Assembly (NCBI RefSeq): GCF_000716435.1
Contig: NZ_JNWO01000007.1
Span: 1-64,000 of the forward strand
Direction: 5' to 3'
DNA: 64,000 nt
DNA from: Streptomyces xylophagus
GTDB taxonomy: Bacteria; Actinomycetota; Actinomycetes; Streptomycetales; Streptomycetaceae
Position 1 is the stretch's first letter; each line of letters opens with the position of its first letter. Both the position numbers and the translations under genes were made by a program. Positions 8,764-17,454 of this stretch are shown here, one piece after another. The notes under the pieces are model-generated. The model saw only the letters and a list, made by a program, of their open reading frames with translations, had not been told where the DNA came from and searched no databases.

Positions 8764-8767
8764 CCTT

Positions 8768-10771
8768 TCAGGCCACTCGACGTGTCACGTTCAACAGGTA
8801 TTCCTTCCGGTTCAGCGGGTTGTGGTCGGTACGTGCCCGCTGCGGAACGGTGCCGTGCGCGACCGGCGCGTAGTGGTCGAAGGCGCTCTCCCACTCCCCC
8901 TCCCCGCCCGTCAGCCCCGGCAACTGCCTCTCCAACCCGTGCACTTGGGCCGCCGGCACCACCCCTTCCAGTACACAGAGCGACCCCTGCGTCTCGGTGG
9001 TCTGCGGTACGGCCCGCAGCGCGGCGAACACCGGCAGCAGGGCGCCGAGGGTGTCGGCCGGCACCTCGACACGGAACCGGTGCATCGGCTCGTGCACCTG
9101 GCTCCCCGCCCGCCGCAGCGCCTCGACGAGGACGAGCGGGGTCAGCCCGCGGAAGTCGGCCCCCGTGCTCGACATGCTCTTGTCGAAGCCCTGGTGGGCG
9201 TGGCTCTGCCGGGGCGAGTAGCCGGAGTGCGTCATGGTGACCACGCAGTCGGTGACCCGCCAGCCGTGCAGCCCCTGCCCGAGCGTCTCGCGCACGCTGT
9301 CCTCGACGGCCTTGAAGAAGGCGTACGGCATCGCGCCCAGCTCCACCTCCAGACCGAACCGCACACCCGAGCCGACCGGGCCCGGGTCGACCCGCAGCCC
9401 GACCGTGGCGAGGAACGGGTTCGGCTCCTTCTTGTTGAACTCGACCGCCGCGCCCGTGTGGAGCGGCCGCTCGATGCACAGCGGAGTCGTCTCGCGGAAC
9501 GTGACCCGCACCCCGAACTCGTCGGCGAGCGTGGCCTGAATGACCTCCTTCTGGACCTCGCCGTAGAGCGAGACGGCGGTCTCCTGACGCACCTCGTCGT
9601 GGCGCAGGCCGATCAGCGGGTCCTGTTCGGCGAGTCGGGTGAGCGCGAGGTGCAGGGCCCGCCGGTCGGCGTCCGGGCCCGGGACGACGACGGTTTCCAG
9701 GGTCGGCGGCGCGAAGACGTGCTCGTACGCCTTCCGCGGCACTCCCCCACGCTCGGCTGCGCTCGCGCGGGGGGACCCCCAGATCGCATCGCCGATCCGG
9801 ATCTCACCGAGGCCCCACAATCTGCCGATCCGGCCCGCCGGGACGGAGTCGGCACCGATGTCCGTGCCGTGGTCGAAAACGCTGACCGAGGTGACCTTGC
9901 CCTCCTCTCCCGCGTCGCCGAAGGTGATCCGGTCGCGGGTACGGAGGGTGCCGGAGAACATCCGCGCGTAGGCGACCTTCTCCCCCGCAAGGCCCCGCTC
10001 GACCTTGAACACCGTGCCGGAGAGCGGGCCTTGGGGGTCGCCCTCGGCGGCGGGGAGCAGTTCCTTGATGCCGGTGATCAGCGCGTCCACGCCGGCCCCG
10101 GTGATGGCCGAGCCGAAGTAGACGGGGTGTACGCGGGCCTGGCGGGTCTGGGCGACGAGGGCGGCGCGCAGGCCGTCGTACGACACGGTGTTCTCGACGT
10201 ACGCGGCGAGCAGTTCGTCGTCGTAGTCGGCGAGAACGGCTGACGCGGTCGGGCCGAGGCCCGGCAGGAAGGCGGCCTCGCGTGTCCCGAGGCCCTCGAC
10301 CGAGCCCATCGGTACGACGGACGCCCTGAGCCGTTCGGAGATCGCGCGCAGGAGGTCGTCGTGGCGTGCCCCGCGTCGGTCGATCTTGTTGACGAAGAGG
10401 AGTGTCGGGATGCGCAGCCGCTGGAGCGTGCGCATCAGAATGCGGGTCTGCGGCTGGACGCCCTCGACGGCCGAGACGACCAGGACCGCACCGTCGAGCA
10501 CGCCGAGGACTCGTTCAACCTCGGCGATGAAGTCCGGGTGGCCGGGGGTGTCGATGAGGTTGACGGTGACGTCGTCGACGGGGAACGAGACGACGGCGGA
10601 TTTAATGGTGATGCCGCGCTGCCGCTCCAGCGCGAGGGTGTCGGTGCGGGTGTTCCCGTCGTCGACGCTGCCGATCTCGTCGATCACGCCGGCCGAGTGC
10701 AGCAGGCGCTCGGTGAGGCTGGTCTTACCTGCGTCTACGTGCGCGAGAATCCCGAGGTTGAGCAAGTGCAC
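8768..10771 (-). CDS. otr(A): Otr(A)/TetM-type ribosomal protection GTPase
   Basis: A 667-residue paralogue of elongation factor G. Such proteins bind the ribosome and release tetracycline in a GTP-dependent way. The GTP-binding motifs are visible: AHVDAGKTS (10-18), RQRGITI switch I, DTPGHPDF and NKID. Domains II-V follow, with the domain IV tip region around HSGYSPRQSH. Its start and many segments match my memory of S. rimosus Otr(A). The GTG start at 10771 has AAAGGA about 12 bases upstream. Oddity: about 14 residues (GSPRASAAERGGV, near 331-344) are encoded by an inserted dispersed repeat. Whether it confers resistance or is a housekeeping paralogue cannot be told. Confidence 0.92.
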   Translation of the reverse strand: MHLLNLGILAHVDAGKTSLTERLLHSAGVIDEIGSVDDGNTRTDTLALERQRGITIKSAVVSFPVDDVTVNLIDTPGHPDFIAEVERVLGVLDGAVLVVSAVEGVQPQTRILMRTLQRLRIPTLLFVNKIDRRGARHDDLLRAISERLRASVVPMGSVEGLGTREAAFLPGLGPTASAVLADYDDELLAAYVENTVSYDGLRAALVAQTRQARVHPVYFGSAITGAGVDALITGIKELLPAAEGDPQGPLSGTVFKVERGLAGEKVAYARMFSGTLRTRDRITFGDAGEEGKVTSVSVFDHGTDIGADSVPAGRIGRLWGLGEIRIGDAIWGSPRASAAERGGVPRKAYEHVFAPPTLETVVVPGPDADRRALHLALTRLAEQDPLIGLRHDEVRQETAVSLYGEVQKEVIQATLADEFGVRVTFRETTPLCIERPLHTGAAVEFNKKEPNPFLATVGLRVDPGPVGSGVRFGLEVELGAMPYAFFKAVEDSVRETLGQGLHGWRVTDCVVTMTHSGYSPRQSHAHQGFDKSMSSTGADFRGLTPLVLVEALRRAGSQVHEPMHRFRVEVPADTLGALLPVFAALRAVPQTTETQGSLCVLEGVVPAAQVHGLERQLPGLTGGEGEWESAFDHYAPVAHGTVPQRARTDHNPLNRKEYLLNVTRRVA
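9741..9781. repeat. Streptomyces dispersed GC-rich palindromic repeat inside a coding sequence
   Basis: A 41-bp element running from ACTCCCCCAC to GGGGGGACCCCCA. It contains the GCTCGGCTGCGCTCGCGC core that I recall as a common intergenic short repeat in Streptomyces genomes. Outer C-rich and G-rich ends can pair. Here it sits in frame within the ribosomal protection gene and adds about 14 codons. Confidence 0.7.
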
Positions 10772-10989
10772 CTGGTGTCATGTCCTTTGATGAGGGGGGC
10801 CTTCCTTCCTGGACGGACATGAACGGTGCGCGCATCTCAGTGCTCCTCGGTCGTCGGTGACTGATGCCTTTCAGTGCAGCAGAGCGACGGGAGCGACGCC
10901 AACGATTAACGTCTGTGGCAATCCGGGGCCGCTCGCGCACCGGATGCGACGCTTGCGACATCCGGCGGTGGTGGTGACAGGAGCCGACC

Positions 10990-12096
10990 ATGCGTGACCT
11001 TCTCCCGGTGCTGAGCGGCTGGTACGCCGCGCACGCCCCGTTCGGCCTGGCCACGGTGGTCGCGGTCAGCCGCAGCGCGCCGCGCGACCCCGGCGCGGCC
11101 ATGGCCGTGGGCCCGGACGACGAGGTCGTGGGCAGTGTGTCCGGCGGCTGTGTGGAGGGGGCTGTCTTCGAGCTGGCGCGCGAGGTCGTGGCGAGCGGCG
11201 AGGCCCGGCTGGAGACCTTCGGGTACAGCGACGAGGACGCCTTCGCGGTCGGGCTCACCTGCGGCGGCGAGATCACCGTGCTGGTACGGCCGGTCACGCC
11301 CGAGACCGATCCCGCGTTCGGGGCGATCGCACGGTCGGTCGCCGCCCACGAACCGGTGACGGTCGCGACCGTGACCGACGGCCCGGCACTGCGCGGAGCC
11401 ACCCTCGCCGTGTGGCCCGACAGGGTGGAAGGCACCCTGGGCTCGACGGGTCTGGACGTGGCGGTCACGGCCGACGCCCGCGGTGAACTCGCCCTCGGTG
11501 CAACGGGGTTGCGGCACTACGGGCCAAGCGGCGAGCGACGCGAGGACTCCGTCACCGTGTTCCTGCACTCCTTCGCACCGCCGCCCCGGATGCTGGTCTT
11601 CGGCGCGATCGACTACGCGGCGGCGGTCGCCCGGATCGGTGACTTCCTCGGCTACCGAGTCACCGTGTGCGACGCCCGCCCGGTGTTCGCGACGCCGAAG
11701 CGGTTCCCGGCGGGCGTGGAGGTGGTCGTGGACTGGCCGCACCGCTATCTGCACGGCACGGACACCGACGAGCGCACGGTGATCTGCGTCCTCACCCACG
11801 ACCCGAAGTTCGACGTACCGCTCCTGGAGGAGGCGCTGCGCCGGCCGGCCGCGTACATCGGAGCGATGGGCAGCCGCCGCACCCACGACGAACGGATGCG
11901 GCAGCTGCTCGAATCCGGCCTGGGCGAGGGCGAGTTGGCCCGCCTGCGCTCACCGGTCGGCCTCGACCTCGGCGCCCGTACACCCGAGGAGGTGGCCGTG
12001 TCGGTGGCGGCCGAGATCGTGGCGCTGCGGTGGGGCGGCACGGGGGCGCCGTTGATGGCGACGGCGGGGGCGATCCATCGGGCGCCGTCGGGCTGA
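10990..12096 (+). CDS. XdhC/CoxI family protein
   Basis: A 368-residue protein of the XdhC/CoxF family, which helps mature molybdenum hydroxylases such as xanthine dehydrogenase by handling the cofactor. The N-terminal XdhC/CoxI domain shows SAPRDPGAAM and GSVSGGCVEGAV. The C-terminal Rossmann-like domain shows PPPRMLVFGAIDYA, LTHDPKFD and YIGAMGSRRTHDER. ATG at 10990 follows AGGAG by 8 bases. No molybdenum hydroxylase genes are adjacent in the window, so it acts in trans or serves another enzyme. Confidence 0.9.
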   Translation: MRDLLPVLSGWYAAHAPFGLATVVAVSRSAPRDPGAAMAVGPDDEVVGSVSGGCVEGAVFELAREVVASGEARLETFGYSDEDAFAVGLTCGGEITVLVRPVTPETDPAFGAIARSVAAHEPVTVATVTDGPALRGATLAVWPDRVEGTLGSTGLDVAVTADARGELALGATGLRHYGPSGERREDSVTVFLHSFAPPPRMLVFGAIDYAAAVARIGDFLGYRVTVCDARPVFATPKRFPAGVEVVVDWPHRYLHGTDTDERTVICVLTHDPKFDVPLLEEALRRPAAYIGAMGSRRTHDERMRQLLESGLGEGELARLRSPVGLDLGARTPEEVAVSVAAEIVALRWGGTGAPLMATAGAIHRAPSG

Positions 12097-12104
12097 TCGG
12101 TGCG

Positions 12105-12605
12105 TCACCGCGGCGGCAACCGGTGCAGTACGAGGTCCGTCAGGGTGCCGTCGTCGACCGTGACCGTCATGTACGTGCAGTACGGCTGGCGGCGGCGGTC
12201 GGTCGGGGAGCCCGGGTTGAGCAGGCGCAGACCGGTGTCGGCCGTGGTGTCCCAGGGGATGTGGCTGTGCCCGAAGACCAGCACGTCCAGGTCGGGGAAG
12301 CGGGCCGCACAGCGCGCCTCGCGACCCTGGGCGGGGCCGGTCTCGTGCACGGCACCGAAGCGCAGGCCGCCCAGTTCGGCGTACGCCACCTCGGGGAGCC
12401 GGGCGCGCAGCTCGGGCCCGTCGTTGTTTCCGTACACACCGACGAACCGACGGCTGCGGCTCTCCAGCAGGTCCAGGGTCGCGGTGTCGACCCAGTCCCC
12501 GGCGTGGAACACCACGTCGGCGCGCGGAAGTTCGGCGAGGAGCTGCGCGGGCAGCTCCTTGGCGCGCTTGGGGAGATGGGTGTCGGACATCAGCAGCAGA
12601 CGCAC
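12105..12605 (-). CDS. YfcE-type metallophosphoesterase
   Basis: A 166-residue calcineurin-like phosphodiesterase. All metal-binding motifs are present in order: SDTHLPK (7-13), HAGDWVD, GNND, VHETGP and FGHSHIP, then the family tail NPGSPTDRRR. The usual length for YfcE/MJ0936 proteins is 160-180 residues. The ATG is at 12605. It is convergent with XdhC (9 bases apart) and divergent from the MarR gene. The physiological substrate is unknown. Confidence 0.92.
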   Translation of the reverse strand: MRLLLMSDTHLPKRAKELPAQLLAELPRADVVFHAGDWVDTATLDLLESRSRRFVGVYGNNDGPELRARLPEVAYAELGGLRFGAVHETGPAQGREARCAARFPDLDVLVFGHSHIPWDTTADTGLRLLNPGSPTDRRRQPYCTYMTVTVDDGTLTDLVLHRLPPR

Positions 12606-12632
12606 GGCTTCAGACTAGGGCCCGCATATCTT

Positions 12633-12685
12633 CAGGTGAGACTGTGCAGTTTCACCTGGACAGTCTCACCTGAGAGTCTTACGGT
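12633..12685 (+). promoter_or_regulatory. MarR promoter with overlapping inverted-repeat operator
   Basis: Perfect 12-bp arms CAGGTGAGACTG (12633-12644) and CAGTCTCACCTG (12661-12672) flank a third half-site TTTCACCTG (12650-12658). A promoter-like pair TGGACA (12657-12662) and TACGGT (12680-12685) with a 17-bp gap overlaps it. Transcription would begin near the ATG at 12692, so the mRNA may be leaderless. This is the expected layout for MarR autorepression. Confidence 0.6.
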
Positions 12686-12691
12686 GAGGGC

Positions 12692-13153
12692 ATGGATCAC
12701 CAGCGCACCGGGACACCCGCGGGCATCTCCGACACCGCCGCCCGCTCCGCCCGCGATCTGCGGGTGGTGTTCAGTCGGCTGCGGCGCAGATTGCGTGAGG
12801 TCGCCGCGGACGAGGACCTCACTCCGTCGCAGGAGTCGGCGCTCACGCTCGTCGGCAAGCACGGCGCGGCCACGGCCAGCGCCCTGGCGTCCGCCGAGGG
12901 GGTCAGGCCGCAGTCGATGGCCGCCACCCTCGCCGCCCTCGACCAGCACGGGCTGATCCGGCGCAGTCCCGATCCCGAGGACGGCCGTAGACAGCTCGTC
13001 ACGCTCACCGAAGCGGGCCGCGAGCGGATCGAGGACAACCGGCAGGTCCGCGAGGAGTGGCTGGCGCGCGCCTTCGAGGACCGGTACACGGAGCGGGAGC
13101 GGCGGACCGTCCTCGACGCGCTGACGTTGTTGGAACGGCTGTCGGAGCAGTGA
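12692..13153 (+). CDS. MarR family transcriptional regulator
   Basis: A 153-residue winged-helix regulator. Its core reads DLTPSQESALTLVGKHGAATASALASAEG, then VRPQSMAATLAALDQHGLIRR as recognition helix and DPEDGRRQLVTLTEAG as wing. The flanking helices form the dimerisation region. Members of this family usually repress a neighbouring efflux gene. Here the following gene is only a stub of an MFS transporter, overlapping by GTGA, so the regulator has lost its usual target but still has a strong operator. Confidence 0.93.
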   Translation: MDHQRTGTPAGISDTAARSARDLRVVFSRLRRRLREVAADEDLTPSQESALTLVGKHGAATASALASAEGVRPQSMAATLAALDQHGLIRRSPDPEDGRRQLVTLTEAGRERIEDNRQVREEWLARAFEDRYTERERRTVLDALTLLERLSEQ

Positions 13154-13287
13154 TACCGAAGCTCACCCAGGCACCACGGACCGCACATCCCGCGCCGAGC
13201 GGCTTCGACCGGCGCCTGATCGCGCCGATGGTGCTCGGTTCCGTACTGAACCGTTCCCTGCGCACCCTCACCCCGAAGACCACGTGA
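13150..13287 (+). pseudogene. Truncated MFS transporter, N-terminal stub only
   Basis: A 45-codon reading frame starts GTG 13150 overlapping the MarR stop (GTGA). Residues 7-34 (QAPRTAHPAPSG, then FDRRLIAPMVLGSVLN) match the cytoplasmic start and first helix entry of MFS transporters that follow this type of MarR gene. The frame then diverts to RSLRTLTPKTT and stops. The remaining eleven or more helices are absent and the isochorismatase gene follows 30 bp later. A large internal deletion of the transporter is the simplest reading. It rests on remembered gene order, not alignment. Confidence 0.65.
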
Positions 13288-13317
13288 GCCCCCGCAACCC
13301 CTGAAAGGCCTCCCCCC

Positions 13318-13911
13318 ATGACACTCACCACCCTCGACCCGCGTACCGCCCTCGTTGTGATCGACCTCCAGGGCGGCATCGTCGGCGCCCCGACGCAGCC
13401 GTACAGCGGTCCCGAGGTCGTCGCCCGTACCGTCGAGCTCGCCGACGCCTTCCGGGCCGCCGGCCTTCCCGTGGTCCTGGTCCGGGTCACCTTCGCGGCC
13501 GACGGCGCGGACGCGGTGCCCGGCCGTACCGCGCAGCAGCGCGGCGGCGGCGCGGCCCGCCCCGAGGGCTGGGACGTCATCGTCGACGAACTGGCCGGAC
13601 ACCCCGGCGACATCCAGGTGATCAAGCGCAACTGGGGCGCCTTCCACGGCACCGACCTCGACGTACAGCTGCGCCGGCGCGGTGTCACGCAGATCGTGCT
13701 GACCGGCATCGCCACCAGCATCGGCGTCGAGTCGACCGCCCGTGCCGCCCACGAGCACGGCTATCACGTGACCCTGGCCACGGACGCGATGAGCGACCTG
13801 GACGCCGTGTCGCACGCCCACAGCATCGAGCGGATCTTTCCGCGTCTGGGCGAGACGGGCACGTCCGCCGAGGTCCTGGAACTTCTGGCCAAGACCCACG
13901 ACGTGAGCTGA
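13318..13911 (+). CDS. Isochorismatase-like hydrolase lacking the catalytic Cys
   Basis: A 197-residue protein of the isochorismatase/nicotinamidase fold. The Asp of the triad is in VVIDLQ (about 16) and the Lys is in VIKRNWGAFHGTDL. The nucleophile loop, usually T-x-V-C-V-E-S-T, reads TSIGVESTA here, so the Cys is Gly. This may be a non-thiol subfamily or a binding protein. It lies downstream of the MarR gene and the MFS stub, and was probably once one operon. AAAGG lies about 12 bases before the ATG. Confidence 0.88.
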   Translation: MTLTTLDPRTALVVIDLQGGIVGAPTQPYSGPEVVARTVELADAFRAAGLPVVLVRVTFAADGADAVPGRTAQQRGGGAARPEGWDVIVDELAGHPGDIQVIKRNWGAFHGTDLDVQLRRRGVTQIVLTGIATSIGVESTARAAHEHGYHVTLATDAMSDLDAVSHAHSIERIFPRLGETGTSAEVLELLAKTHDVS

Positions 13912-14047
13912 CGTAGGTCTCCTGCGGGTTAACCGTTGCCCAACACCAGCCCAATGGGCGGCATAGAGACGGACCGGGTTAGCATCAGCCCACCGCGCCG
14001 TTCCGTATCGGGCAACGCGCACCACAAACAAGGGGGCCAGAAGCCGG

Positions 14048-16018
14048 ATGTCGGTCAAGGTCAGTGTCGTCGTCCCTGTCTACAACCCAGGGCCTTATAT
14101 CGAGGATTGCATCTCCTCTCTGCTCAGGCAGTCGCTGCCTAACGACGAGTACGAGGCGATCTTCGTCGACGACGGCTCGACGGACGGCACGCCCGCGCGG
14201 CTCGACGAGATCGCCGCCGAGCACCCCCACATGCATGTGATCCACCAGGAGGCCTCCGGCTGGTCGGGCAAGCCCCGGAACGTCGGCATCGCCGCCTCCA
14301 AGGGCGAGTTCGTCATGTTCGTCGACAACGACGACTACCTCGGCGACGAGGCCCTGGAGCGGATGTACGAGTACGGCGTGGCCAACGGCGCCGACGTCAT
14401 CGTCGGCAAGATGGCCGGCAAGGGCCGCGCCGTACCCGTGGAGCTGTTCCGCAAGAACTACCCGCACGCGTCGGTCGAGACCGCGCCGCTGATGGACAGC
14501 CTCACCCCGCACAAGATGCTCCGCCGCGCGTTCCTCGACCGCATCAACCTGCGGTTCCCCGAGGGGCGTCGCCGCCTGGAGGACCACGTCTTCGTGACGG
14601 AGGCCTACCTCGCCGCGGACAACGTCGCCGTGCTCAGCGACTACGTCTGCTACTACCACATCAAGCGCGAGGACGCCGCGAACGCCGGCTTCCAGCGCTT
14701 CGACCCCGTCGGCTACTTCAAGAACCTGCGCGAGGCCCTCGACGTCGTCGAGAAGTACACCGAGCCGGGTCCGGCCCGCGACAAGATCTTCCGCCGCTGG
14801 CTGCGCGTCGAGATGATGGAGCGCCTCGGCGGCGGCCGGCTGCTCAAGGTCCCCGACGACTACCGCCGCGAACTCCTCAAGGAGATCCGCGGTGTCATGA
14901 CCGAGCGCTTCGGCCCCGGTGTCGCGGCCGGTCTCGGCCCGCGGCTGCGGGTCGTCGCGGCCCTCGCCGCCGCCGACCGCTACGACGACCTCGTCGAGCT
15001 CGCCGAGTGGGAGGCCTCCCTCAAGCCGACGGCGGTCCCGGGCGAGATCGAGTGGCGCGACGGCAAGCTGCTCGTCCACTACAAGGCCGAGTTCGTCATC
15101 GACGGCAAGCCGGCGGTCTTCGAGGCCAAGGGCGCCCCCGCGCCCAAGCACCCGGAGCCGAAGACCCTCGCCGAGGCGACCGCCATGCTCACGGCCGACG
15201 CCACCGCGAACTTCAAGAAGGCGACGGCCGACCTCGTCGTCCGCGAACGCACCAGCGCCGCCTCGCACTTCCAGCCCGTGCAGATCTCGCACGAGACGGT
15301 CGCCGACGGCGACGGCGTCCGCCTGGTGCTGCACGCGACGGCCACCATCGACCCGGCCACCGCTGCGGTCGGCACCCCGCTCGACGCCGGCCTCTGGGAC
15401 ACCTACGTCCGTGTCGTCATCGGCTCCTGGAACAAGGAGTGCCGCCTCGGCCCGGTCCCGCAGCACGGCGAGAACGCCGGGCACGCCGGGGTCGTCGCCG
15501 GCCAGGTGATGCTCCCGTACTACACGGAGCCGCACGGCAACTTCTCGCTGGACATCGACAAGGCGAGCAAGCGCCTCGGCCTCGCCGACCTCAAGCCCGA
15601 GGACTTCACGGTCACCGGCGCCCGCGTCGGCGTCCTGCTCCCCTTCTACGTCCCGGCCACCACCGACGTACTGCTGCGCCTGACCCACAAGTCGTCCGGT
15701 ACGACCCTGGACGTGCCCGGTGTGGTCTCCCCCGAGTCCTCCGGTGCCCGACTGGCCGCCGAGGTGCCCGCCGCCGAGCTGAAGGACCTGGCGTGGAACG
15801 CGTCGGTGTGCCTGACTCCGGCCGCCACCGGGCAGCGTTTCCTGGCGCTGCCGGTGCGGCTGACCGGTGACGCCGGCGGTGTCCGGGTGGAGGCGGTCCC
15901 GAAGGCCGCCCCCAAGCCCGCCCAGTCGACGCCGGCGCCCAAGCCGGTGGCCGCCAAGCCCAAGCCGGGGCTGGCCCGCCGGGTGGCGCGCAAGCTGAAG
16001 CGCGCCCTGAACAAGTAG
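14048..16018 (+). CDS. GT2 glycosyltransferase, probable wall-polymer synthesis
   Basis: A 656-residue family 2 glycosyltransferase. The GT-A domain opens VSVVVPVYNPGPYIEDCISSLL, with FVDDGSTDGT (about 35-45) and the metal-binding FVDNDDY. RRLEDHVF supplies the conserved ED of the acceptor site. A large C-terminal part (about 300-620) is beta-rich and resembles the extra domains of teichoic-acid-type GT2 enzymes. The tail is Pro/Lys-rich and very basic (RRVARKLKRALNK), suiting membrane-surface contact. It is followed 34 bp later by rmlC and lies beside the dTDP-rhamnose genes, so a rhamnose-containing wall polysaccharide is the likely product. Confidence 0.9.
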   Translation: MSVKVSVVVPVYNPGPYIEDCISSLLRQSLPNDEYEAIFVDDGSTDGTPARLDEIAAEHPHMHVIHQEASGWSGKPRNVGIAASKGEFVMFVDNDDYLGDEALERMYEYGVANGADVIVGKMAGKGRAVPVELFRKNYPHASVETAPLMDSLTPHKMLRRAFLDRINLRFPEGRRRLEDHVFVTEAYLAADNVAVLSDYVCYYHIKREDAANAGFQRFDPVGYFKNLREALDVVEKYTEPGPARDKIFRRWLRVEMMERLGGGRLLKVPDDYRRELLKEIRGVMTERFGPGVAAGLGPRLRVVAALAAADRYDDLVELAEWEASLKPTAVPGEIEWRDGKLLVHYKAEFVIDGKPAVFEAKGAPAPKHPEPKTLAEATAMLTADATANFKKATADLVVRERTSAASHFQPVQISHETVADGDGVRLVLHATATIDPATAAVGTPLDAGLWDTYVRVVIGSWNKECRLGPVPQHGENAGHAGVVAGQVMLPYYTEPHGNFSLDIDKASKRLGLADLKPEDFTVTGARVGVLLPFYVPATTDVLLRLTHKSSGTTLDVPGVVSPESSGARLAAEVPAAELKDLAWNASVCLTPAATGQRFLALPVRLTGDAGGVRVEAVPKAAPKPAQSTPAPKPVAAKPKPGLARRVARKLKRALNK

Positions 16019-16052
16019 CACCACGCAAGCAAGCCATGGAGGACGGAAGAAC

Positions 16053-16661
16053 GTGCGAGCACTGGGTATAGAAGGCGCCTGGGTCCTGGAACCCAAGGTC
16101 TTCCCTGACGACCGGGGCAGTTTCCACGAGTGGTACCGCGGTGCGGAGTTCCGCGAGGCCACCGGGTACGACCTGGACCTGGCGCAGGCCAACTGCTCGG
16201 TGTCGCGGCGGGGCGTGGTGCGCGGTGTGCACTTCTCCGACGTACCGCCGAGCCAGGCCAAGTACGTGAAGTGCGTGCGCGGCGCCGTCCTCGACGTGAT
16301 CGTGGACATCCGCGTCGGCTCTCCCACGTTCGGTCAGTGGGAGGCCGTACGGCTGGACGACGAGACCCACCACTCCGTGTTCCTCGCGGAGGGGCTGGGG
16401 CACGCGTTCATGGCCCTCACCGACGACGCGACGGTGGTGTACCTGTGTTCGACGGGTTACTCGCCGGGACGTGAGCACGGGATCAACCCGCTCGACCCCG
16501 CGCTGGGCATCGCCTGGCCCGAGGGCTTCGAGCCGGTGCTGTCGGAGAAGGACGCCGAGGCGCCGACACTGGCAGAGGCGGAGCAGTCAGGACTTCTTCC
16601 GTCCTACGCGGACTGCTCCGCCTACTACGAGCGACTGCGCGGTGGGCAGGTCAGCGGCTGA
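16053..16661 (+). CDS. rfbC: dTDP-4-dehydrorhamnose 3,5-epimerase
   Basis: A 202-residue RmlC cupin that epimerises dTDP-4-keto-6-deoxyglucose at C3 and C5, the third step to dTDP-L-rhamnose. Visible landmarks are FPDDRGSFHEWY (17-28), the active-site His60 in VVRGVHF, and the Tyr pair near 130 and 136 (VVYLCSTGY), then the NPLDPALGIAWP end typical of the family. The GTG start at 16053 was chosen from the conserved N-terminus. Its last 11 bases overlap the convergent methyltransferase gene. Confidence 0.93.
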   Translation: MRALGIEGAWVLEPKVFPDDRGSFHEWYRGAEFREATGYDLDLAQANCSVSRRGVVRGVHFSDVPPSQAKYVKCVRGAVLDVIVDIRVGSPTFGQWEAVRLDDETHHSVFLAEGLGHAFMALTDDATVVYLCSTGYSPGREHGINPLDPALGIAWPEGFEPVLSEKDAEAPTLAEAEQSGLLPSYADCSAYYERLRGGQVSG

Positions 16662-17454
16662 CGCTGAGCTGCTCCACCGAGCGGCGCAGGGGCTCCCAGC
16701 CGCGGGACCGCTTGGTCCCGCGGTTGCGGGCCGTGGCGAGGGGGCCCCAGAAACCGGCGCCGAGCAGCGCCTCGGGCTTCACCGCGGTGGTGCGCTCCAG
16801 GATCGCCTCGGGCACCTTCTGCGGGTCCGGGACCTCGAACTCGGCGATGATCTCGTCGTACTTGTCCTTGAGGACGGTGCTGCTGGGGTCGGCGCCGAAG
16901 ACCACGAGCTGGCCGGTGGGCTGGGTGTCGACCAGGACCGTCACCAGGTCGGGACGGTAGCGGGCGAGGATCTCGACCAGCTTGTAGACGTCACCGGTCC
17001 AGGCGTCGGTGTGCCGGTCCCGCGCCGCCTCGTCGATGCTGCGCGGCAGCATGTCGTCGAAGACGATGACGCTGGCCCAGTCCGAGTGCTTCTCCACGTT
17101 GATGAAGTCGCGGAGCGCGTACTCGAAGAGGTGCATGCCGTCGATGAACGACAGGTCCAGCGTGGTGGTCCGCCACCAGCCCAACGGGCTGCGGTTGCGG
17201 GCCAGTTGACGCAGCGGGTGGCGGCCGCCCCGCAGATGCACCAGCGGGTTGTCCCGGGCGAAGAAGTCGTCGCTGGTCGCCTTGGCCAGGTGGACGTCAC
17301 AGCGGATCTCCGTGACCACCTTGAACGCGGGATCGATCGCGACGCTGGGTACCCGGGAGAGCGTCAGGCTGCGGCCGTCGTTGACGCCGATCTCCAGGTA
17401 GTTGCGGTTCGCTGTTGCTTTGTGGAGCCCCCGCAGGAACTCATGACGTTTCAC
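16651..17454 (-). CDS. SAM-dependent methyltransferase, wall-glycan cluster
   Basis: A 267-residue class I methyltransferase of the Methyltransf_24 type. Motif I is NYLEIGVNDGRSL (about 18-30), the acidic post-I residue is in VAIDPAF, and LSFIDGMHLFEYALRDF is the conserved helix. VIVFDDMLPRS follows. GTG 17454 overlaps the rmlD stop as GTGA, so translation is coupled. By position it may methylate rhamnose or another sugar of the cell-surface glycan. The acceptor cannot be read from the sequence. Confidence 0.88.
   Translation of the reverse strand: MKRHEFLRGLHKATANRNYLEIGVNDGRSLTLSRVPSVAIDPAFKVVTEIRCDVHLAKATSDDFFARDNPLVHLRGGRHPLRQLARNRSPLGWWRTTTLDLSFIDGMHLFEYALRDFINVEKHSDWASVIVFDDMLPRSIDEAARDRHTDAWTGDVYKLVEILARYRPDLVTVLVDTQPTGQLVVFGADPSSTVLKDKYDEIIAEFEVPDPQKVPEAILERTTAVKPEALLGAGFWGPLATARNRGTKRSRGWEPLRRSVEQLSVSR

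Noticed and set aside
10772..10830. Attenuation leader peptide before the ribosomal protection gene
   Set aside because: An overlapping 18-codon frame (MTPGALAQ start) exists on the minus strand, but it runs into the gene and no terminator/antiterminator pair was found.
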